64,000 nucleotides of DNA from Demequinaceae bacterium (GCA_016933155.1 JAFGBM010000006.1:1-64000), one strand, 5' to 3'. Counted from the first letter of the stretch, positions 1 to 15,273 are shown. Numbers and translations are program-made. Notes: a model not told the origin generated them from the sequence alone.

Positions 1-1
1 C

Positions 2-3775
<3,774 letters not shown>

Positions 3776-3791
3776 GGCGGACGCTTTCACA

Positions 3792-3820
3792 TTGACTGGC
3801 AGTGCGCAATCCGGTAGTGT
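3792..3820 (+). promoter_or_regulatory. Promoter of the rpsL-rpsG-fusA-tuf operon
   Basis: TTGACT at 3792-3797 and TAGTGT at 3815-3820 are separated by 17 bases, a near-consensus sigma-A/HrdB-type promoter. It lies directly after rpoC and about 130 bases before rpsL, leaving a leader long enough for RNA regulation. Confidence 0.7.
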
Positions 3821-3854
3821 CATACGCCGTGCCCGCGCTGCCGGGCTCATCAGA

Positions 3855-3910
3855 GTGTGCCTTGAGGCGCACTGCACCAAGGTGCGACACGCCCGGGCGC
3901 GGGGGTCGGA
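3855..3910 (+). promoter_or_regulatory. Structured rpsL leader with the motif shared with rpsJ
   Basis: Two small hairpins (3855-3861 with 3866-3872, UUGA loop; and 3874-3878 with 3881-3885) precede a 27-base element at 3884-3910. The element can itself fold: CGAC and CCC on the left pair with GGG and GTCG on the right. The same element, with one base different, lies before rpsJ at 8381-8407. Duplication in front of two ribosomal operons suggests a cis-regulatory RNA or protein-binding leader. The function is inferred. Confidence 0.55.
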
Positions 3911-3952
3911 CCCCGACCATACGCGTGAACCCTTTGAACAGACGGAGAAGTA

Positions 3953-4327
3953 GTGCCCACGATTCAGCAGTTGGTCAGAAAAGGCCGCCAGGCGAAGGTC
4001 TCCAAGACCAAGGCCCCGGCCCTCAAGGCGAACCCCCAGCGCCGAGGCGTCTGCACGCGTGTGTACACCACCACGCCCAAGAAGCCGAACTCCGCCCTCC
4101 GCAAGGTCGCCAGGGTTCGCCTGTCCAGCGGTATCGAGGTCACGGCCTACATTCCGGGTGAGGGACACAATCTTCAGGAGCACTCGATCGTCCTCGTCAG
4201 GGGCGGACGGGTCAAGGACCTTCCGGGGGTGCGGTACAAGATCGTGCGCGGCTCCCTCGACGCCCAGGGTGTCAAGAACCGCCAGCAGGCCCGCAGCCGA
4301 TACGGCGCGAAGAGGGAGAAGAAGTAA
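3953..4327 (+). CDS. rpsL: 30S ribosomal protein S12
   Basis: Decoding-site protein of the small subunit, 124 aa, full length. The GTG start at 3953 follows a GGAGAAG ribosome-binding site. The conserved loop KKPNSALRK is intact, and Lys43 and Lys88, whose changes give streptomycin resistance in actinobacteria, are both lysine, so this is the wild-type allele. It is the first gene of the str operon and shares one base (TAATG) with rpsG. Confidence 0.98.
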   Translation: MPTIQQLVRKGRQAKVSKTKAPALKANPQRRGVCTRVYTTTPKKPNSALRKVARVRLSSGIEVTAYIPGEGHNLQEHSIVLVRGGRVKDLPGVRYKIVRGSLDAQGVKNRQQARSRYGAKREKK

Positions 4328-4797
4328 TGCCTCGCAAGGGACCGGCGCCCAAGCGGCCCGTACACAACGATCCGGTGCACTCCGTGCCTGTAGTGACGCA
4401 GCTGATCAACAAGGTGCTGAAGGATGGAAAGAAATCCGTCGCCGAGGCCATCGTCTATGGCGCCCTCGAGGGCGTCAAGGAGAAGTCCGGGCAGGAGCCC
4501 GTGGCCGTCCTCAAGCGGGCGCTCGACAATGTGCGGCCCGCGCTCGAGGTGCGGTCCCGTCGGGTCGGCGGGGCCACCTACCAGGTGCCCGTCGACGTCC
4601 GTCCCTCCCGGGCCAACGCCCTCGCCCTTCGCTGGCTGGTCGACTTCGCCCAGATCCGCCGCGAGCACACCATGACCGAGCGTCTCACCAATGAGATCCT
4701 CGACGCGTCCAACGGCCTAGGGGCCGCGGTCAAGCGTCGCGAAGACATCCACAAGATGGCCGAGGCCAACAAGGCCTTCGCCCACTACCGCTGGTAA
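4327..4797 (+). CDS. rpsG: 30S ribosomal protein S7
   Basis: Primary binding protein that nucleates assembly of the 30S head, 156 aa, the normal bacterial length. It starts [11 protein letters not shown] and ends AFAHYRW, as expected for the family. The ATG shares its A with the rpsL stop, so translation is probably coupled. fusA begins 32 bases later, in the usual str-operon order. Confidence 0.98.
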   Translation: MPRKGPAPKRPVHNDPVHSVPVVTQLINKVLKDGKKSVAEAIVYGALEGVKEKSGQEPVAVLKRALDNVRPALEVRSRRVGGATYQVPVDVRPSRANALALRWLVDFAQIRREHTMTERLTNEILDASNGLGAAVKRREDIHKMAEANKAFAHYRW

Positions 4798-4829
4798 GCG
4801 GTAGCGAGAACACGTAAGGGGACAGTGCC

Positions 4830-6932
4830 GTGGCGCAGGAAGTGCTCACAGACCTGAGCAAGGTCCGAAACATCGGGATCATGGCTCATATCGACGCGGG
4901 CAAGACCACGGCGACCGAGCGAATCCTCTACTACACGGGGATGAACTACAAGATCGGCGAGGTCCACGACGGCGCCGCGACCACCGACTGGATGGAGCAG
5001 GAGCAGGAGCGGGGCATCACCATCACCTCCGCCGCGGTTACATGCTTCTGGAACAAGCACCAGGTCAACATCATCGACACCCCCGGCCACGTCGACTTCA
5101 CGGTCGAGGTCGAGCGGTCGCTGCGCGTTCTCGACGGAGCGGTCGCGGTGTTCGACGGCAAGGAGGGCGTCGAGCCCCAGTCGGAGACGGTGTGGCGCCA
5201 GGCGGACAAGTACAACGTCCCCCGCATCTGCTTCGTCAACAAGATGGACAAACTCGGGGCCGACTTCTACTACACCGTCCAGACCATCGTCGACAGGCTC
5301 AAGGCGAAGCCGCTCGTCATCCAGCTGCCGATCGGCGCGGAAAGCGACTTCGTCGGGGTCATCGACCTCGTCGAGATGCGGGCGCTGGTATGGCACGGAG
5401 AGACCGAGCTCGGGGCCAAGTACGACATCGAGGACATCCCGGCCGACATGCGGGCAAAGGCCGATGAGTATCGGGCGCAGCTGCTCGAGGCCGTCGCCGA
5501 GAGCGACGAGCACCTCCTCGAGAAGCACTTCAGCGACGAGGAACTGACGGTGGCGGAGATCAAGGCCGCCATCCGGAAGATCACGGTGACCGGTGAGGCC
5601 TACCCGGTCCTGTGCGGCTCGGCATTCAAGAACAAGGGGGTCCAGCCGATGCTGGACGCCGTCGTCGACTACCTTCCGTCCCCGCTCGACGTCCCGGCGA
5701 TCGTCGGCCACGTCCTGGGACACGATGACAAGCCGGCAGAACGTCACTCCGACGCGAAGGAGCCGTTCTCGGCGCTTGCCTTCAAGATCGTCGCCCACCC
5801 GTTCTTCGGCAAGCTCACCTACATCCGGGTGTACTCCGGGCATCTCGATTCCGGGTCCGAGATCCTCAACGCGACCAAGGACAAGAAGGAGCGCATCGGG
5901 AAGATCTTCCAGATGCACGCCAACAAGGAGAATCCCGTCGACAGCCTGACGGCCGGCCACATCTATGCGGTCATCGGCCTCAAGGACACGACGACGGGGG
6001 ACACCCTGTGCGACAAGGCCTCCGCCATCGTCCTCGAATCCATGACCTTCCCCGAGCCGGTCCTGCATGTGGCCGTCGAACCCAAGACCAAGGGCGACCA
6101 GGAGAAGCTCGGGACCGCGATCCAGCGGCTCGCCGATGAGGACCCGACGTTCCGGGTCAAGCAGGACCACGACACGGGGCAGACCATCCTGTCCGGGATG
6201 GGCGAACTCCACCTCGATATCCTCGTCGACCGCATGCGCCGCGAGTTCAAGGTCGAGGCGAACGTCGGCAAGCCCCAGGTGGCCTACCGAGAGACGATCA
6301 AGTCCACGGTCGAGAAGGTCGAGTACACCCACAAGAAGCAGACGGGTGGCTCGGGCCAGTTCGCCAAGGTCCAGATCACGCTCGAACCGCTGCCCATCGA
6401 AGGCGAGGTGCATTACGAATTCGTGAGCGCCGTGACCGGGGGGCGTATCCCGAGGGAGTTCATCGCGCCCGTCGACGCCGGAATCCAGTCCGCGATGGAG
6501 CTCGGCGTTCTCGCCGGGTACCCCATGGTCGGGATCAAGGCGACCCTGCTCGACGGCCAGTACCACGAGGTTGACTCGAGCGAAATGGCCTTCAAGATTG
6601 CAGGCTCGATGGTGTTCAAGGAGGCGGCCCGCAAGGCCAATCCCGTTCTCCTCGAGCCGATCATGGCCGTCGAGGTGCGCACGCCCGAGGAGTACATGGG
6701 CGACGTCATCGGCGACCTCAACTCGCGTCGCGGCCAGATCCGCCACATGGGGGAATCCCACGGCGTGAAAATCATCGACTCCCTCGTCCCGTTGTCTGAG
6801 ATGTTCGGGTACGTGGGCGACCTCAGGTCAAGGACCCAGGGTCGCGCCGTGTACTCCATGCAGTTCAGCAACTACGCCGAGGTGCCTCGGACCATCTCCG
6901 AGGAGATCATTGCCAAGACCCGGGGCGAGTAG
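4830..6932 (+). CDS. fusA: Elongation factor G
   Basis: GTPase that drives ribosomal translocation and, with ribosome recycling factor, subunit splitting; 700 aa, full length. The G-domain motifs are present: AHIDAGKTT (P-loop), DTPGHVDF (G3) and NKMD (G4). The GTG start at 4830 has an upstream AAGGGG. It sits between rpsG and tuf as in other str operons. No second fusA copy is seen in the window. Confidence 0.98.
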   Translation: MAQEVLTDLSKVRNIGIMAHIDAGKTTATERILYYTGMNYKIGEVHDGAATTDWMEQEQERGITITSAAVTCFWNKHQVNIIDTPGHVDFTVEVERSLRVLDGAVAVFDGKEGVEPQSETVWRQADKYNVPRICFVNKMDKLGADFYYTVQTIVDRLKAKPLVIQLPIGAESDFVGVIDLVEMRALVWHGETELGAKYDIEDIPADMRAKADEYRAQLLEAVAESDEHLLEKHFSDEELTVAEIKAAIRKITVTGEAYPVLCGSAFKNKGVQPMLDAVVDYLPSPLDVPAIVGHVLGHDDKPAERHSDAKEPFSALAFKIVAHPFFGKLTYIRVYSGHLDSGSEILNATKDKKERIGKIFQMHANKENPVDSLTAGHIYAVIGLKDTTTGDTLCDKASAIVLESMTFPEPVLHVAVEPKTKGDQEKLGTAIQRLADEDPTFRVKQDHDTGQTILSGMGELHLDILVDRMRREFKVEANVGKPQVAYRETIKSTVEKVEYTHKKQTGGSGQFAKVQITLEPLPIEGEVHYEFVSAVTGGRIPREFIAPVDAGIQSAMELGVLAGYPMVGIKATLLDGQYHEVDSSEMAFKIAGSMVFKEAARKANPVLLEPIMAVEVRTPEEYMGDVIGDLNSRRGQIRHMGESHGVKIIDSLVPLSEMFGYVGDLRSRTQGRAVYSMQFSNYAEVPRTISEEIIAKTRGE

Positions 6933-7029
6933 TCCCATAAGGTTGATACCAAACAAATGAACAACGACCAGTAGGGACCAAGACCCACGTCCACGTCGCT
7001 ACCCGAGTCTCTATCAGGAGGAAGACCCC

Positions 7030-8220
7030 ATGGCTAAGGCCAAGTTCGAGCGGACCAAGCCGCACGTGAACATCGGCACCATCGGCCACGTCGACCACGG
7101 CAAAACCACGCTGACGGCGGCGATCTCGAAGGTGCTCCACGACAAGTTCCCGGACATCAACCCCTACACGCCGTTCGACGAGATCGACAAGGCGCCGGAG
7201 GAGAAAGAGCGCGGTATCACCATCAACATCGCGCACATCGAGTACCAGACCGAGAAGCGGCACTACGCCCACGTCGATGCCCCTGGTCACGCTGACTACA
7301 TCAAGAACATGATCACCGGAGCCGCGCAGATGGATGGCGCGATCCTCGTGGTCGCGGCGACCGATGGCGCGATGGCGCAGACCCGTGAGCACGTCCTTCT
7401 CGCGAAGCAGGTGGGTGTCCCCTACCTCCTCGTCGCCCTCAACAAGGCCGACGCGGTCGACGACGAGGAGATCCTCGAGCTCGTCGAGGTCGAGGTTCGC
7501 GACCTTCTCAACGCCCAGGGCTTCGACGGCGACCACGCCCCCGTGGTCCGGGTGTCGGCGCTCAAGGCCCTCGACGGTGACGCCAAGTGGGTCGCCTCCA
7601 TCGAGGAGCTCCTTGCTGCCGTCGACGAGAACGTGCCGGAGCCGGTGCGCGACCTCGACAAGCCCTTCCTCATGCCCATTGAGGACGTCTTCACCATCAC
7701 CGGGCGCGGCACCGTCGTGACCGGTCGTGTGGAGCGTGGGAAGCTCAAGATCAACTCCGAGGTGGAGATCATCGGTATCCGCGCGCCGCAGAAGACGGTG
7801 TGCACCGGTATCGAGACCTTCCACAAGTCCATGGACGAGGCGCAGGCCGGCGACAACACCGGGCTCCTCCTCCGTGGCACTAAGCGCGAGGACGTCGAGC
7901 GTGGCCAGGTTGTCGTTCAGCCGGGCACGACCACCCCTCACACGCAGTTCGAGGCCAAGGTCTACATCCTCAACAAGGACGAGGGTGGCCGCCACAACCC
8001 CTTCTACTCGAACTACCGTCCGCAGTTCTATATCCGCACCACGGACGTCACCGGCGTCATCACGCTGCCCGAGGGCACCGAGATGGTCATGCCGGGCGAC
8101 ACTACCGAGATGACGGTCGAGCTGATTCAGCCCATCGCCCTCGAACAGGGCCAGGGTTTCGCGATCCGTGAAGGCGGCCGCACCGTCGGCTCCGGCACGG
8201 TCACCAAGATCATCAAGTAA
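7030..8220 (+). CDS. tuf: Elongation factor Tu
   Basis: GTPase that delivers aminoacyl-tRNA to the ribosome; 396 aa, typical for actinobacteria. Visible motifs are GHVDHGKTT near residue 18, DAPGHADY and NKAD. The start ATG at 7030 follows a strong CAGGAGG ribosome-binding site at 7016-7022. The 97-base gap after fusA could hold an extra promoter (TTGATA at 6944), but no good -10 is placed, so it is not called. A strong hairpin terminator follows the stop codon. Confidence 0.99.
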   Translation: MAKAKFERTKPHVNIGTIGHVDHGKTTLTAAISKVLHDKFPDINPYTPFDEIDKAPEEKERGITINIAHIEYQTEKRHYAHVDAPGHADYIKNMITGAAQMDGAILVVAATDGAMAQTREHVLLAKQVGVPYLLVALNKADAVDDEEILELVEVEVRDLLNAQGFDGDHAPVVRVSALKALDGDAKWVASIEELLAAVDENVPEPVRDLDKPFLMPIEDVFTITGRGTVVTGRVERGKLKINSEVEIIGIRAPQKTVCTGIETFHKSMDEAQAGDNTGLLLRGTKREDVERGQVVVQPGTTTPHTQFEAKVYILNKDEGGRHNPFYSNYRPQFYIRTTDVTGVITLPEGTEMVMPGDTTEMTVELIQPIALEQGQGFAIREGGRTVGSGTVTKIIK

Positions 8221-8227
8221 CGAGAGG

Positions 8228-8254
8228 CGGAGCCCGGCACACTGCCGGGCTCCG
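8228..8254 (+). terminator. Terminator of the str operon
   Basis: A perfect 12-bp stem (8228-8239 with 8243-8254) with a CAC loop begins seven bases after the tuf stop. There is no T-run, as is common for high-GC actinobacterial terminators. It separates tuf from the S10 operon. Confidence 0.8.
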
Positions 8255-8275
8255 CAACCTCGCGTCGACCCCGAG

Positions 8276-8305
8276 TTGGCGTTAGGCTCAGGAATCTGGC
8301 AAGAT
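8276..8305 (+). promoter_or_regulatory. Candidate promoter of the S10 operon
   Basis: TTGGCG (8276-8281) and CAAGAT (8300-8305) with an 18-base spacer lie just after the tuf terminator and about 140 bases before rpsJ. The -10 is weak, so the exact placement is uncertain, but some promoter is required here. Confidence 0.4.
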
Positions 8306-8358
8306 GTCGGGGTTGCCCTCAGGGCAGCCGATGTCGCCCCGATCCCAACCGACTATTC

Positions 8359-8407
8359 GGGCGCGGGTGTGTCACAAGAGGCGACACGCCCGAGCGCGGG
8401 GGTCGGA
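8359..8407 (+). promoter_or_regulatory. rpsJ leader element shared with rpsL
   Basis: The 27-base element at 8381-8407 matches 3884-3910 at 26 of 27 positions. In this copy an upstream segment (GGGCG at 8359-8363 and TGTGTC at 8368-8373) is complementary to the left half of the element (GACACGCCC), so two mutually exclusive foldings are possible. This arrangement suits attenuation or protein-responsive control of the ribosomal operon. The regulatory role is inferred. Confidence 0.55.
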
Positions 8408-8447
8408 CAGGCATCATATCGAGAAGAGTTTGGAGAGGCAGGAAGCC

Positions 8448-8756
8448 ATGGCGGGACAGAAGATCCGCATCAGGCTGAAGAGCTATGACCACGAGGTCAT
8501 CGACTCCTCGGCCCGCAAGATCGTTGAGACGGTCACGCGCGCCGGTGCCACGGTTGTCGGCCCCGTGCCGCTTCCGACGGAGAAAAACGTGTTCTGTGTG
8601 ATCCGCTCTCCTCACAAGTACAAGGACAGCCGCGAGCAGTTCGAGATGCGCACCCATAAGCGCCTGATCGACATCGTCGACCCGACCCCCAAGGCCGTCG
8701 ACTCCCTCATGCGCCTGGACCTTCCTGCAGACGTCAACATCGAGATCAAGCTCTAG
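8448..8756 (+). CDS. rpsJ: 30S ribosomal protein S10
   Basis: Small-subunit head protein, also a transcription antitermination factor (NusE) in well-studied bacteria; 102 aa. The ATG at 8448 ([11 protein letters not shown]) is chosen because it matches the family N-terminus and follows GAGAGGCAGGAAG; upstream in-frame starts would run through the structured leader. It opens the S10 operon, with rplC 20 bases downstream. Confidence 0.98.
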   Translation: MAGQKIRIRLKSYDHEVIDSSARKIVETVTRAGATVVGPVPLPTEKNVFCVIRSPHKYKDSREQFEMRTHKRLIDIVDPTPKAVDSLMRLDLPADVNIEIKL

Positions 8757-8776
8757 GCCCAAGAGGAATACTGACC

Positions 8777-9445
8777 ATGACTACTTCCACCGCCCAGCGA
8801 GACGTGACAGCGCTGCTCGGCATGAAGCTCGGCATGACCCAGGTATGGGATGACGCCGGGCGCGTCGTGCCCGTGACGGTCGTCCAGGTGGACACCAATG
8901 TCGTCACGCAGGTGAGGACGCCAGAGACGGACGGCTACTCGGCCGTCCAACTCGCCTTCGGGGCCATCGACCCGCGTCGGGTTTCCCAGCCCCTCAAGGG
9001 CCATTTCGAGAAGGCCGGAGTCACGCCGCGCCGTCACGTCGGCGAGATTCGCACGGCGAATGCCGGGACCTATTCCCCCGGCCAGGAACTCGCCGCCGAC
9101 ACCTTCACCGCAGGCCAGGTCGTCGACGTCACCGGAACGACCAAGGGCAAGGGATTCTCCGGCCTCATGAAGAGGCACGGTTTCCACGGGGTGAGCGCCT
9201 CGCACGGCTCCCACAGGAACCACCGCAAGGCGGGATCGATCGGATCCTCGTCGACCCCCTCCCGGGTCTTCAAGGGATTGAAGATGGCTGGCCGCATGGG
9301 TGGCGCCCGACAGACCGTCCTCAACCTCACCGTTCACGCCGTGGACACGGAGAAGGGGCTCGTCCTCATCAAAGGCGCGGTGCCGGGTCCCAAGGGCGGC
9401 ATCGTCGTCATCCGTTCGGCAGTAAAGGGGGCCTCCAATGGCTGA
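8777..9445 (+). CDS. rplC: 50S ribosomal protein L3
   Basis: Large-subunit assembly initiator near the peptidyl-transferase centre; 222 aa. The conserved core ([23 protein letters not shown], shown here in parts: [10 protein letters not shown] and VPVTVVQV) and the basic finger [14 protein letters not shown] are present. A short polar N-terminal extension ([10 protein letters not shown]) precedes the core. Its end overlaps rplD by 8 bases, indicating coupled translation. Confidence 0.98.
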   Translation: MTTSTAQRDVTALLGMKLGMTQVWDDAGRVVPVTVVQVDTNVVTQVRTPETDGYSAVQLAFGAIDPRRVSQPLKGHFEKAGVTPRRHVGEIRTANAGTYSPGQELAADTFTAGQVVDVTGTTKGKGFSGLMKRHGFHGVSASHGSHRNHRKAGSIGSSSTPSRVFKGLKMAGRMGGARQTVLNLTVHAVDTEKGLVLIKGAVPGPKGGIVVIRSAVKGASNG

Positions 9446-10133
9446 CTCGATCACCGTCGACGTGCTCGACGCCACCGGCAAGAAGGCCGGTACGACCGAC
9501 CTTCCCGCCGAGGTATTCGGCGTCGATGTCAACATCCCCCTGATCCACCAGGTCGTCGTCGCCCAGCGCGCCGCGGCTCGGCAGGGGACCCACGCGACCA
9601 AGACCCGTGGCATGGTTGCAGGCGGAGGGAAGAAGCCCTACAAGCAGAAGGGCACCGGTCGCGCTCGCCAGGGCTCGACGCGTGCCCCTCAGTTCGCTGG
9701 CGGTGGGACCGTCCATGGCCCCCAGCCTCGTGACTACTCGCAGCGGACACCAAAGAAGATGAAGACCGCTGCCCTCCGTGGTGCGCTTTCGGATCGCGCG
9801 CGGGTCGGCCGGGTCCACGTGATCGAGCGCCTCATCGAGGGGGAACCCTCGACCAAGGCCGCTCTTCTGGCCATCCGGGTCGCCGTCGCCGAGAGGTCGG
9901 CCCTTGTCGTTCTTGAACGGTCCGACGAGTCCGCCTTCAAGTCTTTGAGGAACGTCATGGACCTTCACGTCCTCTCTGTCGATCAACTCAATACCTATGA
10001 TGTCCTCACCCATGACGACGTGGTCTTCACCAGGGGAGCCCTCGCGGCCTTCCTTGCCGGTCCTGCCAAGGGCGGATCGCAGAAGGCCGTTGCCACGGAG
10101 TCCGAGGCCAGGGACGCCGAGGAGACGAAGTGA
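9438..10133 (+). CDS. rplD: 50S ribosomal protein L4
   Basis: Early assembly protein lining the exit tunnel; in Escherichia coli it also represses the S10 operon, which is not established for actinobacteria. 231 aa. The tunnel loop ([20 protein letters not shown]) is intact. The start lies inside rplC (ATGGCTGA overlap) and the end overlaps rplW by four bases. A polar C-terminal tail of about 20 residues extends beyond the usual core. Confidence 0.98.
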   Translation: MADSITVDVLDATGKKAGTTDLPAEVFGVDVNIPLIHQVVVAQRAAARQGTHATKTRGMVAGGGKKPYKQKGTGRARQGSTRAPQFAGGGTVHGPQPRDYSQRTPKKMKTAALRGALSDRARVGRVHVIERLIEGEPSTKAALLAIRVAVAERSALVVLERSDESAFKSLRNVMDLHVLSVDQLNTYDVLTHDDVVFTRGALAAFLAGPAKGGSQKAVATESEARDAEETK

Positions 10134-10435
10134 CCACCCCTGAGAAGAATCCCCGCGACGTGCTCATCCGGCCGATCGTGTCCGAGAAGAGCTATGCGCT
10201 CATGGACGAGGGCAAGTACACCTTCGAGGTGGACCCCCGGTCGAACAAGACGGAGATCAAGATCGCCGTCGAGCAGATCTTTGGGGTCAAGGTGACCTCG
10301 GTCAACACCCTCAATCGTCAAGGCAAGACCCGCCGGACACGGCTGGGACTCGGAAAGCGCAAGGACACCAAGCGGGCGATCGTCACGCTTGCCGTCGGCC
10401 AGGCAATCGACGTCTTCAGCGGCCGGGTCGGATAG
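10130..10435 (+). CDS. rplW: 50S ribosomal protein L23
   Basis: Exit-tunnel rim protein that docks trigger factor and SRP; 101 aa. The GTG at 10130 sits in a GTGA overlap with the rplD stop. Typical features are [20 protein letters not shown] and the [16 protein letters not shown] loop. It lies between rplD and rplB as expected. Confidence 0.97.
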   Translation: MTTPEKNPRDVLIRPIVSEKSYALMDEGKYTFEVDPRSNKTEIKIAVEQIFGVKVTSVNTLNRQGKTRRTRLGLGKRKDTKRAIVTLAVGQAIDVFSGRVG

Positions 10436-10450
10436 AAGGGCGGACGAGAC

Positions 10451-11287
<837 letters not shown>

Positions 11288-11296
11288 GAGCCCAGG

Positions 11297-11578
11297 ATGT
11301 CACGCAGTCTGAAGAAGGGCCCCTTCGTGGACGGCCACCTCCAGAAGAAGGTGGACGCCCAGAACGAGGCGGGCACGAAGAACGTCATCAAGACGTGGTC
11401 GCGCCGGAGCGTCGTCACACCGGACTTCCTCGGTCACACGTTTGCGGTGCACGACGGCCGCAAGCACGTCCCGGTGTTCGTCACCGAGTCGATGGTGGGG
11501 CACAAACTGGGCGAGTTCGCGCCCACACGGACATTCAGAGGACACATCAAGGACGACCGAAAGGCTCGCCGCGGCTAG
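11297..11578 (+). CDS. rpsS: 30S ribosomal protein S19
   Basis: Head protein that binds with S13 near the A site; 93 aa. It begins [15 protein letters not shown] and contains KTWSRRSVV and the [16 protein letters not shown] signature. It is preceded by an AGGAG site and followed by rplV 34 bases later. Confidence 0.98.
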   Translation: MSRSLKKGPFVDGHLQKKVDAQNEAGTKNVIKTWSRRSVVTPDFLGHTFAVHDGRKHVPVFVTESMVGHKLGEFAPTRTFRGHIKDDRKARRG

Positions 11579-11612
11579 CCCGCGGATTCGAGGCGAAGGA
11601 GGAATGACAACC

Positions 11613-11987
11613 ATGGAAGCCAAGGCACAGACGCGGTACCTCCGCGTCACCGCCCAGAAGGCTCGACGCGTGGTGGACCTCGTTCGCGGCCGCACGGCCG
11701 TCGAGGCGATCGCGATGCTGAAGTTCCAGCCTCAGGCCATCGCTCCGGACGTCCGGAAGCTGATCGAATCCGCCGTCGCAAACGCCCGGGTCCTCGCCGA
11801 GGCAGCTGGGGAGCGGTTCGTCGAGTCCGAACTCATCATCAAGGAGATCTACGTCGACGAGGCTCCGACCATGAAGCGCATCAGGCCGCGAGCCCAGGGC
11901 CGTGCGGCGCGGATCTTCAAGAGGACGAGTCATATCAGCGTGATCGTGGCGACCCCCGAGGCCGCCGTCAAGGAAGGGGCTATCTAG
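11613..11987 (+). CDS. rplV: 50S ribosomal protein L22
   Basis: Exit-tunnel protein, 124 aa from ATG 11613 ([20 protein letters not shown]). An ATG at 11604 is also in frame, but it begins one base after the AAGGAGG site at 11596-11602, whereas 11613 has a ten-base spacing and matches family N-termini. The beta-hairpin region with [12 protein letters not shown] is intact. It overlaps rpsC by one base. Confidence 0.96.
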   Translation: MEAKAQTRYLRVTAQKARRVVDLVRGRTAVEAIAMLKFQPQAIAPDVRKLIESAVANARVLAEAAGERFVESELIIKEIYVDEAPTMKRIRPRAQGRAARIFKRTSHISVIVATPEAAVKEGAI

Positions 11988-12817
11988 TGGGACAGAAGGT
12001 CAACCCGCACGGCTATCGCCTCGGGATCACCACGGACCACCGGTCCCGATGGTTTGCCGACTCCACCAAGACAGGCGAGCGCTATCGCGACTATGTAGTC
12101 GAAGATGTGAAGATCCGCAATCTCATGTCCAAGGGCCTGGAGAGGGCCGGGGTTTCGAAGGTCGAGATCGAGCGGACGCGTGAGCGCGTCCGGGTCGACC
12201 TGTACACCGCACGCCCCGGAATCGTCATCGGCCGCAGGGGAGCCGAAGCGGACAAGCTTCGCATGAACCTCGAGAAGATGACGGGCAAGCAGGTCCAGCT
12301 CAACATCCTCGAGGTCAAGAATGCCGAGATGGACGCCCAGTTGGTCGCCCAGGGCATCGCCGAACAGTTGGCCTCCCGGGTGTCCTTCCGTCGCGCCATG
12401 CGCAAGGGCATGCAGTCGGCTCTCCGAGCGGGTGCCAAGGGGGTCCGGGTGCAGTGTTCGGGCCGCCTGGGAGGGGCCGAGATGTCGCGGTCGGAGTTCT
12501 ACAGGGAGGGTCGAGTGCCCTTGCACACCCTCCGCGCGAACATCGATTACGGCTTCTTCGAGGCCAAGACGACCTTCGGACAAATCGGCGTCAAGGTGTG
12601 GATCTACAAGGGCGACATGACGGAGAAGGAGTGGGCGGCCGAGCAGGCGAAGGCCCCTCGTTCCCAGCGTCCGGCTCGTGGTGACCGGGGAGACAGGGCC
12701 GAGCGTCCCAGGCGGGGCGACAGCGCCCCCAGGGAGGCCGCCCCCGCAGCCGAGGAACCCGCCGCTCCTGTCACGGAGCAGATCCCTGCCCCAGCCGAGA
12801 CGGGATCGGAGGCCTAG
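11987..12817 (+). CDS. rpsC: 30S ribosomal protein S3
   Basis: mRNA-entry protein with helicase function; 276 aa, GTG start sharing a base with the rplV stop. The KH domain is marked by [15 protein letters not shown] (about residues 75-90). After about residue 215 a low-complexity tail rich in Arg, Asp, Ala, Pro and Glu is added, common in actinobacterial S3 but of unknown function. rplP begins three bases after the stop. Confidence 0.98.
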   Translation: MGQKVNPHGYRLGITTDHRSRWFADSTKTGERYRDYVVEDVKIRNLMSKGLERAGVSKVEIERTRERVRVDLYTARPGIVIGRRGAEADKLRMNLEKMTGKQVQLNILEVKNAEMDAQLVAQGIAEQLASRVSFRRAMRKGMQSALRAGAKGVRVQCSGRLGGAEMSRSEFYREGRVPLHTLRANIDYGFFEAKTTFGQIGVKVWIYKGDMTEKEWAAEQAKAPRSQRPARGDRGDRAERPRRGDSAPREAAPAAEEPAAPVTEQIPAPAETGSEA

Positions 12818-12820
12818 GTC

Positions 12821-13240
12821 ATGCTCATCCCCCGACGAGTCAAGCACCGCAAGCAGCACCACCCCGGACGGAGTGGAGCCGCGACGGGCGGCACCAAGAT
12901 CGCCTTCGGCGACTTCGCCATCCAGGCGCTTGAGCCCGCGTATGTGACCAACCGTCAGATCGAGGCGGCCCGTATCGCCGTGACCCGCCACATCAAGCGT
13001 GGAGGGAAGGTCTGGATCACGATCTACCCGGACCGTCCCCTGACGAAGAAGCCGGCGGAAACCCGCATGGGTTCCGGCAAGGGTTCGCCCGAATGGTGGG
13101 TGGCCAATGTCAAGCCCGGCCGTGTCCTCTTCGAACTGGGAGGGGTCGACGAGGCACTCGCCCGAGAGGCCCTTCGACGCGCCCAGCACAAGTTGCCCAT
13201 GAAGACCCGTTTCATTTCCCGCGAGGGTGGTGAGTTCTGA
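12821..13240 (+). CDS. rplP: 50S ribosomal protein L16
   Basis: Large-subunit protein close to the A site; 139 aa, beginning [17 protein letters not shown]. The [19 protein letters not shown] signature near residue 75 is intact. Its stop shares a base with the start of rpmC (TGATG). Confidence 0.98.
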   Translation: MLIPRRVKHRKQHHPGRSGAATGGTKIAFGDFAIQALEPAYVTNRQIEAARIAVTRHIKRGGKVWITIYPDRPLTKKPAETRMGSGKGSPEWWVANVKPGRVLFELGGVDEALAREALRRAQHKLPMKTRFISREGGEF

Positions 13241-13479
13241 TGATCGGAAGCAAAGAACTGGCGCCGGATGAACTCGATGGGATGGAGAACGAACGCCTCA
13301 TCGAAGAACTGAAGAAGGCCAAGGAAGAGCTCTTCAACCTCCGTTTCCAATCGGCCACCGGCCAACTGGAGAATCACGGTCGCCTGAGAGCCGTCAAACG
13401 GGACATTGCCCGGATCTACACGATTTTGCGTGAGCGGGAACTGGGTATTCGGACCGCCCCGAACGTGAATGCCGAATAG
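13240..13479 (+). CDS. rpmC: 50S ribosomal protein L29
   Basis: Two-helix protein beside L23 at the tunnel exit; 79 aa. The motif [20 protein letters not shown] and the following [15 protein letters not shown] identify it. The start is coupled to rplP. A slightly long acidic N-terminus ([15 protein letters not shown]) precedes the core. Confidence 0.96.
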   Translation: MIGSKELAPDELDGMENERLIEELKKAKEELFNLRFQSATGQLENHGRLRAVKRDIARIYTILRERELGIRTAPNVNAE

Positions 13480-13489
13480 GAAACAGGAC

Positions 13490-13774
13490 ATGACGACCAA
13501 GATCTCAACCGCGGATGGCCTCGACCGAGCGCAACGCAAGGCGCGGCGCGGCTACGTGATATCCGACAAGATGGACAAGACCATCACCGTCGAGGTGAAG
13601 GACCGCGTCAAGCACCCCTTGTACGGCAAGGTCATGAGCCGGAGCAAGAAAATCAAGGCCCATGACGAGGCCAACACCGCCGGAATCGGCGATCTTGTCC
13701 TCATCATGGAAACCCGCCCGCTGTCGGCGACCAAACGCTGGCGTCTGGTGGAGATTCTCGAGAAGGCCAAGTAG
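13490..13774 (+). CDS. rpsQ: 30S ribosomal protein S17
   Basis: Primary 16S rRNA-binding protein of the 30S body; 94 aa. ATG 13490 is preferred to an in-frame ATG at 13469 inside rpmC, because AGGA at 13478-13481 lies eight bases upstream. The core [16 protein letters not shown] and HPLYGKV is typical. It is the last gene of the S10 operon proper. Confidence 0.96.
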   Translation: MTTKISTADGLDRAQRKARRGYVISDKMDKTITVEVKDRVKHPLYGKVMSRSKKIKAHDEANTAGIGDLVLIMETRPLSATKRWRLVEILEKAK

Positions 13775-13825
13775 AACGTTCGATCAGGCTCGCGTGAGCG
13801 AGAACCCCTCGACAGGAGCAGAGAC

Positions 13826-14197
13826 ATGATTCAGCAGGAGACGCGACTGAACGTCGCCGACAACACGGGAGCCAAAGAGCTCTTGTGTATCCGCGTGCTC
13901 GGTGGCTCGACGCGTCGCTACGCGTCCATCGGAGACACAATCGTCGCGACGGTCAAGGACGCCATCCCCGGGGGTGGCGTCAAGAAGGGCGAGGTCGTCA
14001 AGGCCGTCATCGTGCGGACCGTCAAGCCCCTGCGCCGCCCCGATGGCTCGTACATCCGCTTCGACGACAATGCGGCCGTCATCCTTCGGGGGAGTGAGAC
14101 GGAACCGAGGGGCACCCGCATCTTCGGCCCCGTCGGCCGAGAGCTCCGCGACAAGAAGTACATGAAAATCATTTCGCTCGCTCCGGAGGTCATCTGA
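13826..14197 (+). CDS. rplN: 50S ribosomal protein L14
   Basis: Intersubunit-bridge protein, 123 aa, starting [19 protein letters not shown]. The 51-base gap after rpsQ contains a small hairpin with a GTGA loop (13789-13802) and an AGGAGCAG ribosome-binding site. It opens the spc operon and shares a base with rplX. Confidence 0.98.
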   Translation: MIQQETRLNVADNTGAKELLCIRVLGGSTRRYASIGDTIVATVKDAIPGGGVKKGEVVKAVIVRTVKPLRRPDGSYIRFDDNAAVILRGSETEPRGTRIFGPVGRELRDKKYMKIISLAPEVI

Positions 14198-14535
14198 TGT
14201 CGAAGATCAAGAAGGGCGACCTCGTCGTCGTCATCTCGGGAGGGGATCGCGGCCAGCAGGGGCGTGTCCTCGAGGTTCTGTCAGACGGCGATCGGGTGAT
14301 CATCGAGGGCGTTCACCGCGTGACGAAGCACATCAAACCGGGGACGAGCCAGCGCAACGTCGAGGGCGGCATCATCCAGATCGAGGCTCCCGTTCACGTA
14401 TCGAACGTCATGTTGGTCGACCCCGACACCAAGCGAGGGACCCGTGTGGGGTACCGCACCGACACCAAGGAGCGCAACGGGCGTCAGCGTACGGTTCGCG
14501 TCCGCGTGGCCAAGCGCTCGGGGAAGGACGTCTGA
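14197..14535 (+). CDS. rplX: 50S ribosomal protein L24
   Basis: Assembly-initiator protein with a KOW motif ([20 protein letters not shown] near residue 5); 112 aa. Both ends overlap neighbours by one base (TGATG), so rplN-rplX-rplE are translated as a coupled block. Confidence 0.98.
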   Translation: MSKIKKGDLVVVISGGDRGQQGRVLEVLSDGDRVIIEGVHRVTKHIKPGTSQRNVEGGIIQIEAPVHVSNVMLVDPDTKRGTRVGYRTDTKERNGRQRTVRVRVAKRSGKDV

Positions 14536-15086
14536 TGGCCGGCACACCGCGTCTCAAGGAACGCTATCGGGCGGAGATCCTCAAGGGGCTTCGCGAGGAG
14601 TTCGCGCACGAGAACATCCATCAGGTACCCGGACTCACCAAGATCGTGGTCAACATGGGTGTCGGCGAGGCCGCACGGGACAGCAAGCTCATGGACGGAG
14701 CCATCGCCGATCTCACGATGATCACGGGACAGAAGCCCCAGGTCACCAAGGCCCGGAAGTCCGTTGCGCAATTCAAACTCCGCGAGGGCCAGCCCATCGG
14801 GGCCCACGTCACCCTTCGGGGGGACCGCATGTGGGAGTTCCTCGATCGGCTCCTGACCCTCGCCCTTCCCCGCATCAGGGACTTCCGTGGGCTCAGCACC
14901 AAGCAGTTCGACGGGCACGGGAACTACACCTTCGGGCTCACGGAGCAGTCGGTGTTCCACGAGATCAACCAGGACAAGATCGATCGGGTCCGCGGTATGG
15001 ACATCACGATCGTCACGAGCGCGACCAACGATGCGGAGGCCCGATCGCTTCTGAAGCGACTCGGCTTCCCGTTCAAGGAGAACTGA
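14535..15086 (+). CDS. rplE: 50S ribosomal protein L5
   Basis: 5S rRNA-binding protein of the central protuberance; 183 aa. The family motif [13 protein letters not shown] and the C-terminal [16 protein letters not shown] are present. It ends one base before the start of rpsZ. Confidence 0.98.
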   Translation: MAGTPRLKERYRAEILKGLREEFAHENIHQVPGLTKIVVNMGVGEAARDSKLMDGAIADLTMITGQKPQVTKARKSVAQFKLREGQPIGAHVTLRGDRMWEFLDRLLTLALPRIRDFRGLSTKQFDGHGNYTFGLTEQSVFHEINQDKIDRVRGMDITIVTSATNDAEARSLLKRLGFPFKEN

Positions 15087-15087
15087 C

Positions 15088-15273
15088 ATGGCCAAGACTT
15101 CACTGCGCAACAAGGCGGCCCGGAAGCCGAAGTTCTCCTCTCGGGCCTATACCCGGTGTCAGAAGTGCGGACGCCCCCATTCGGTGTACCGGAAGTTCGG
15201 CCTGTGCCGCATCTGCTTCAGGGAGATGGCGCACGCGGGCGAACTGCCCGGAATCAAGAAGAGCAGCTGGTAG
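15088..15273 (+). CDS. rpsZ: 30S ribosomal protein S14 type Z (zinc-binding)
   Basis: Short 61-aa S14 of the C+ form. Cys24, Cys27, Cys40 and Cys43 (CQKC...CRIC) form the zinc site. Many actinobacteria also carry a longer zinc-free S14 elsewhere under Zur control; none is seen here. The spc-operon position between rplE and rpsH is standard. Confidence 0.98.
   Translation: MAKTSLRNKAARKPKFSSRAYTRCQKCGRPHSVYRKFGLCRICFREMAHAGELPGIKKSSW

Noticed and set aside
6944-6978. Candidate promoter between fusA and tuf (TTGATA)
   Set aside because: The nearest -10-like sequence is 23 bases away; spacing is wrong, so a separate tuf promoter is not claimed.
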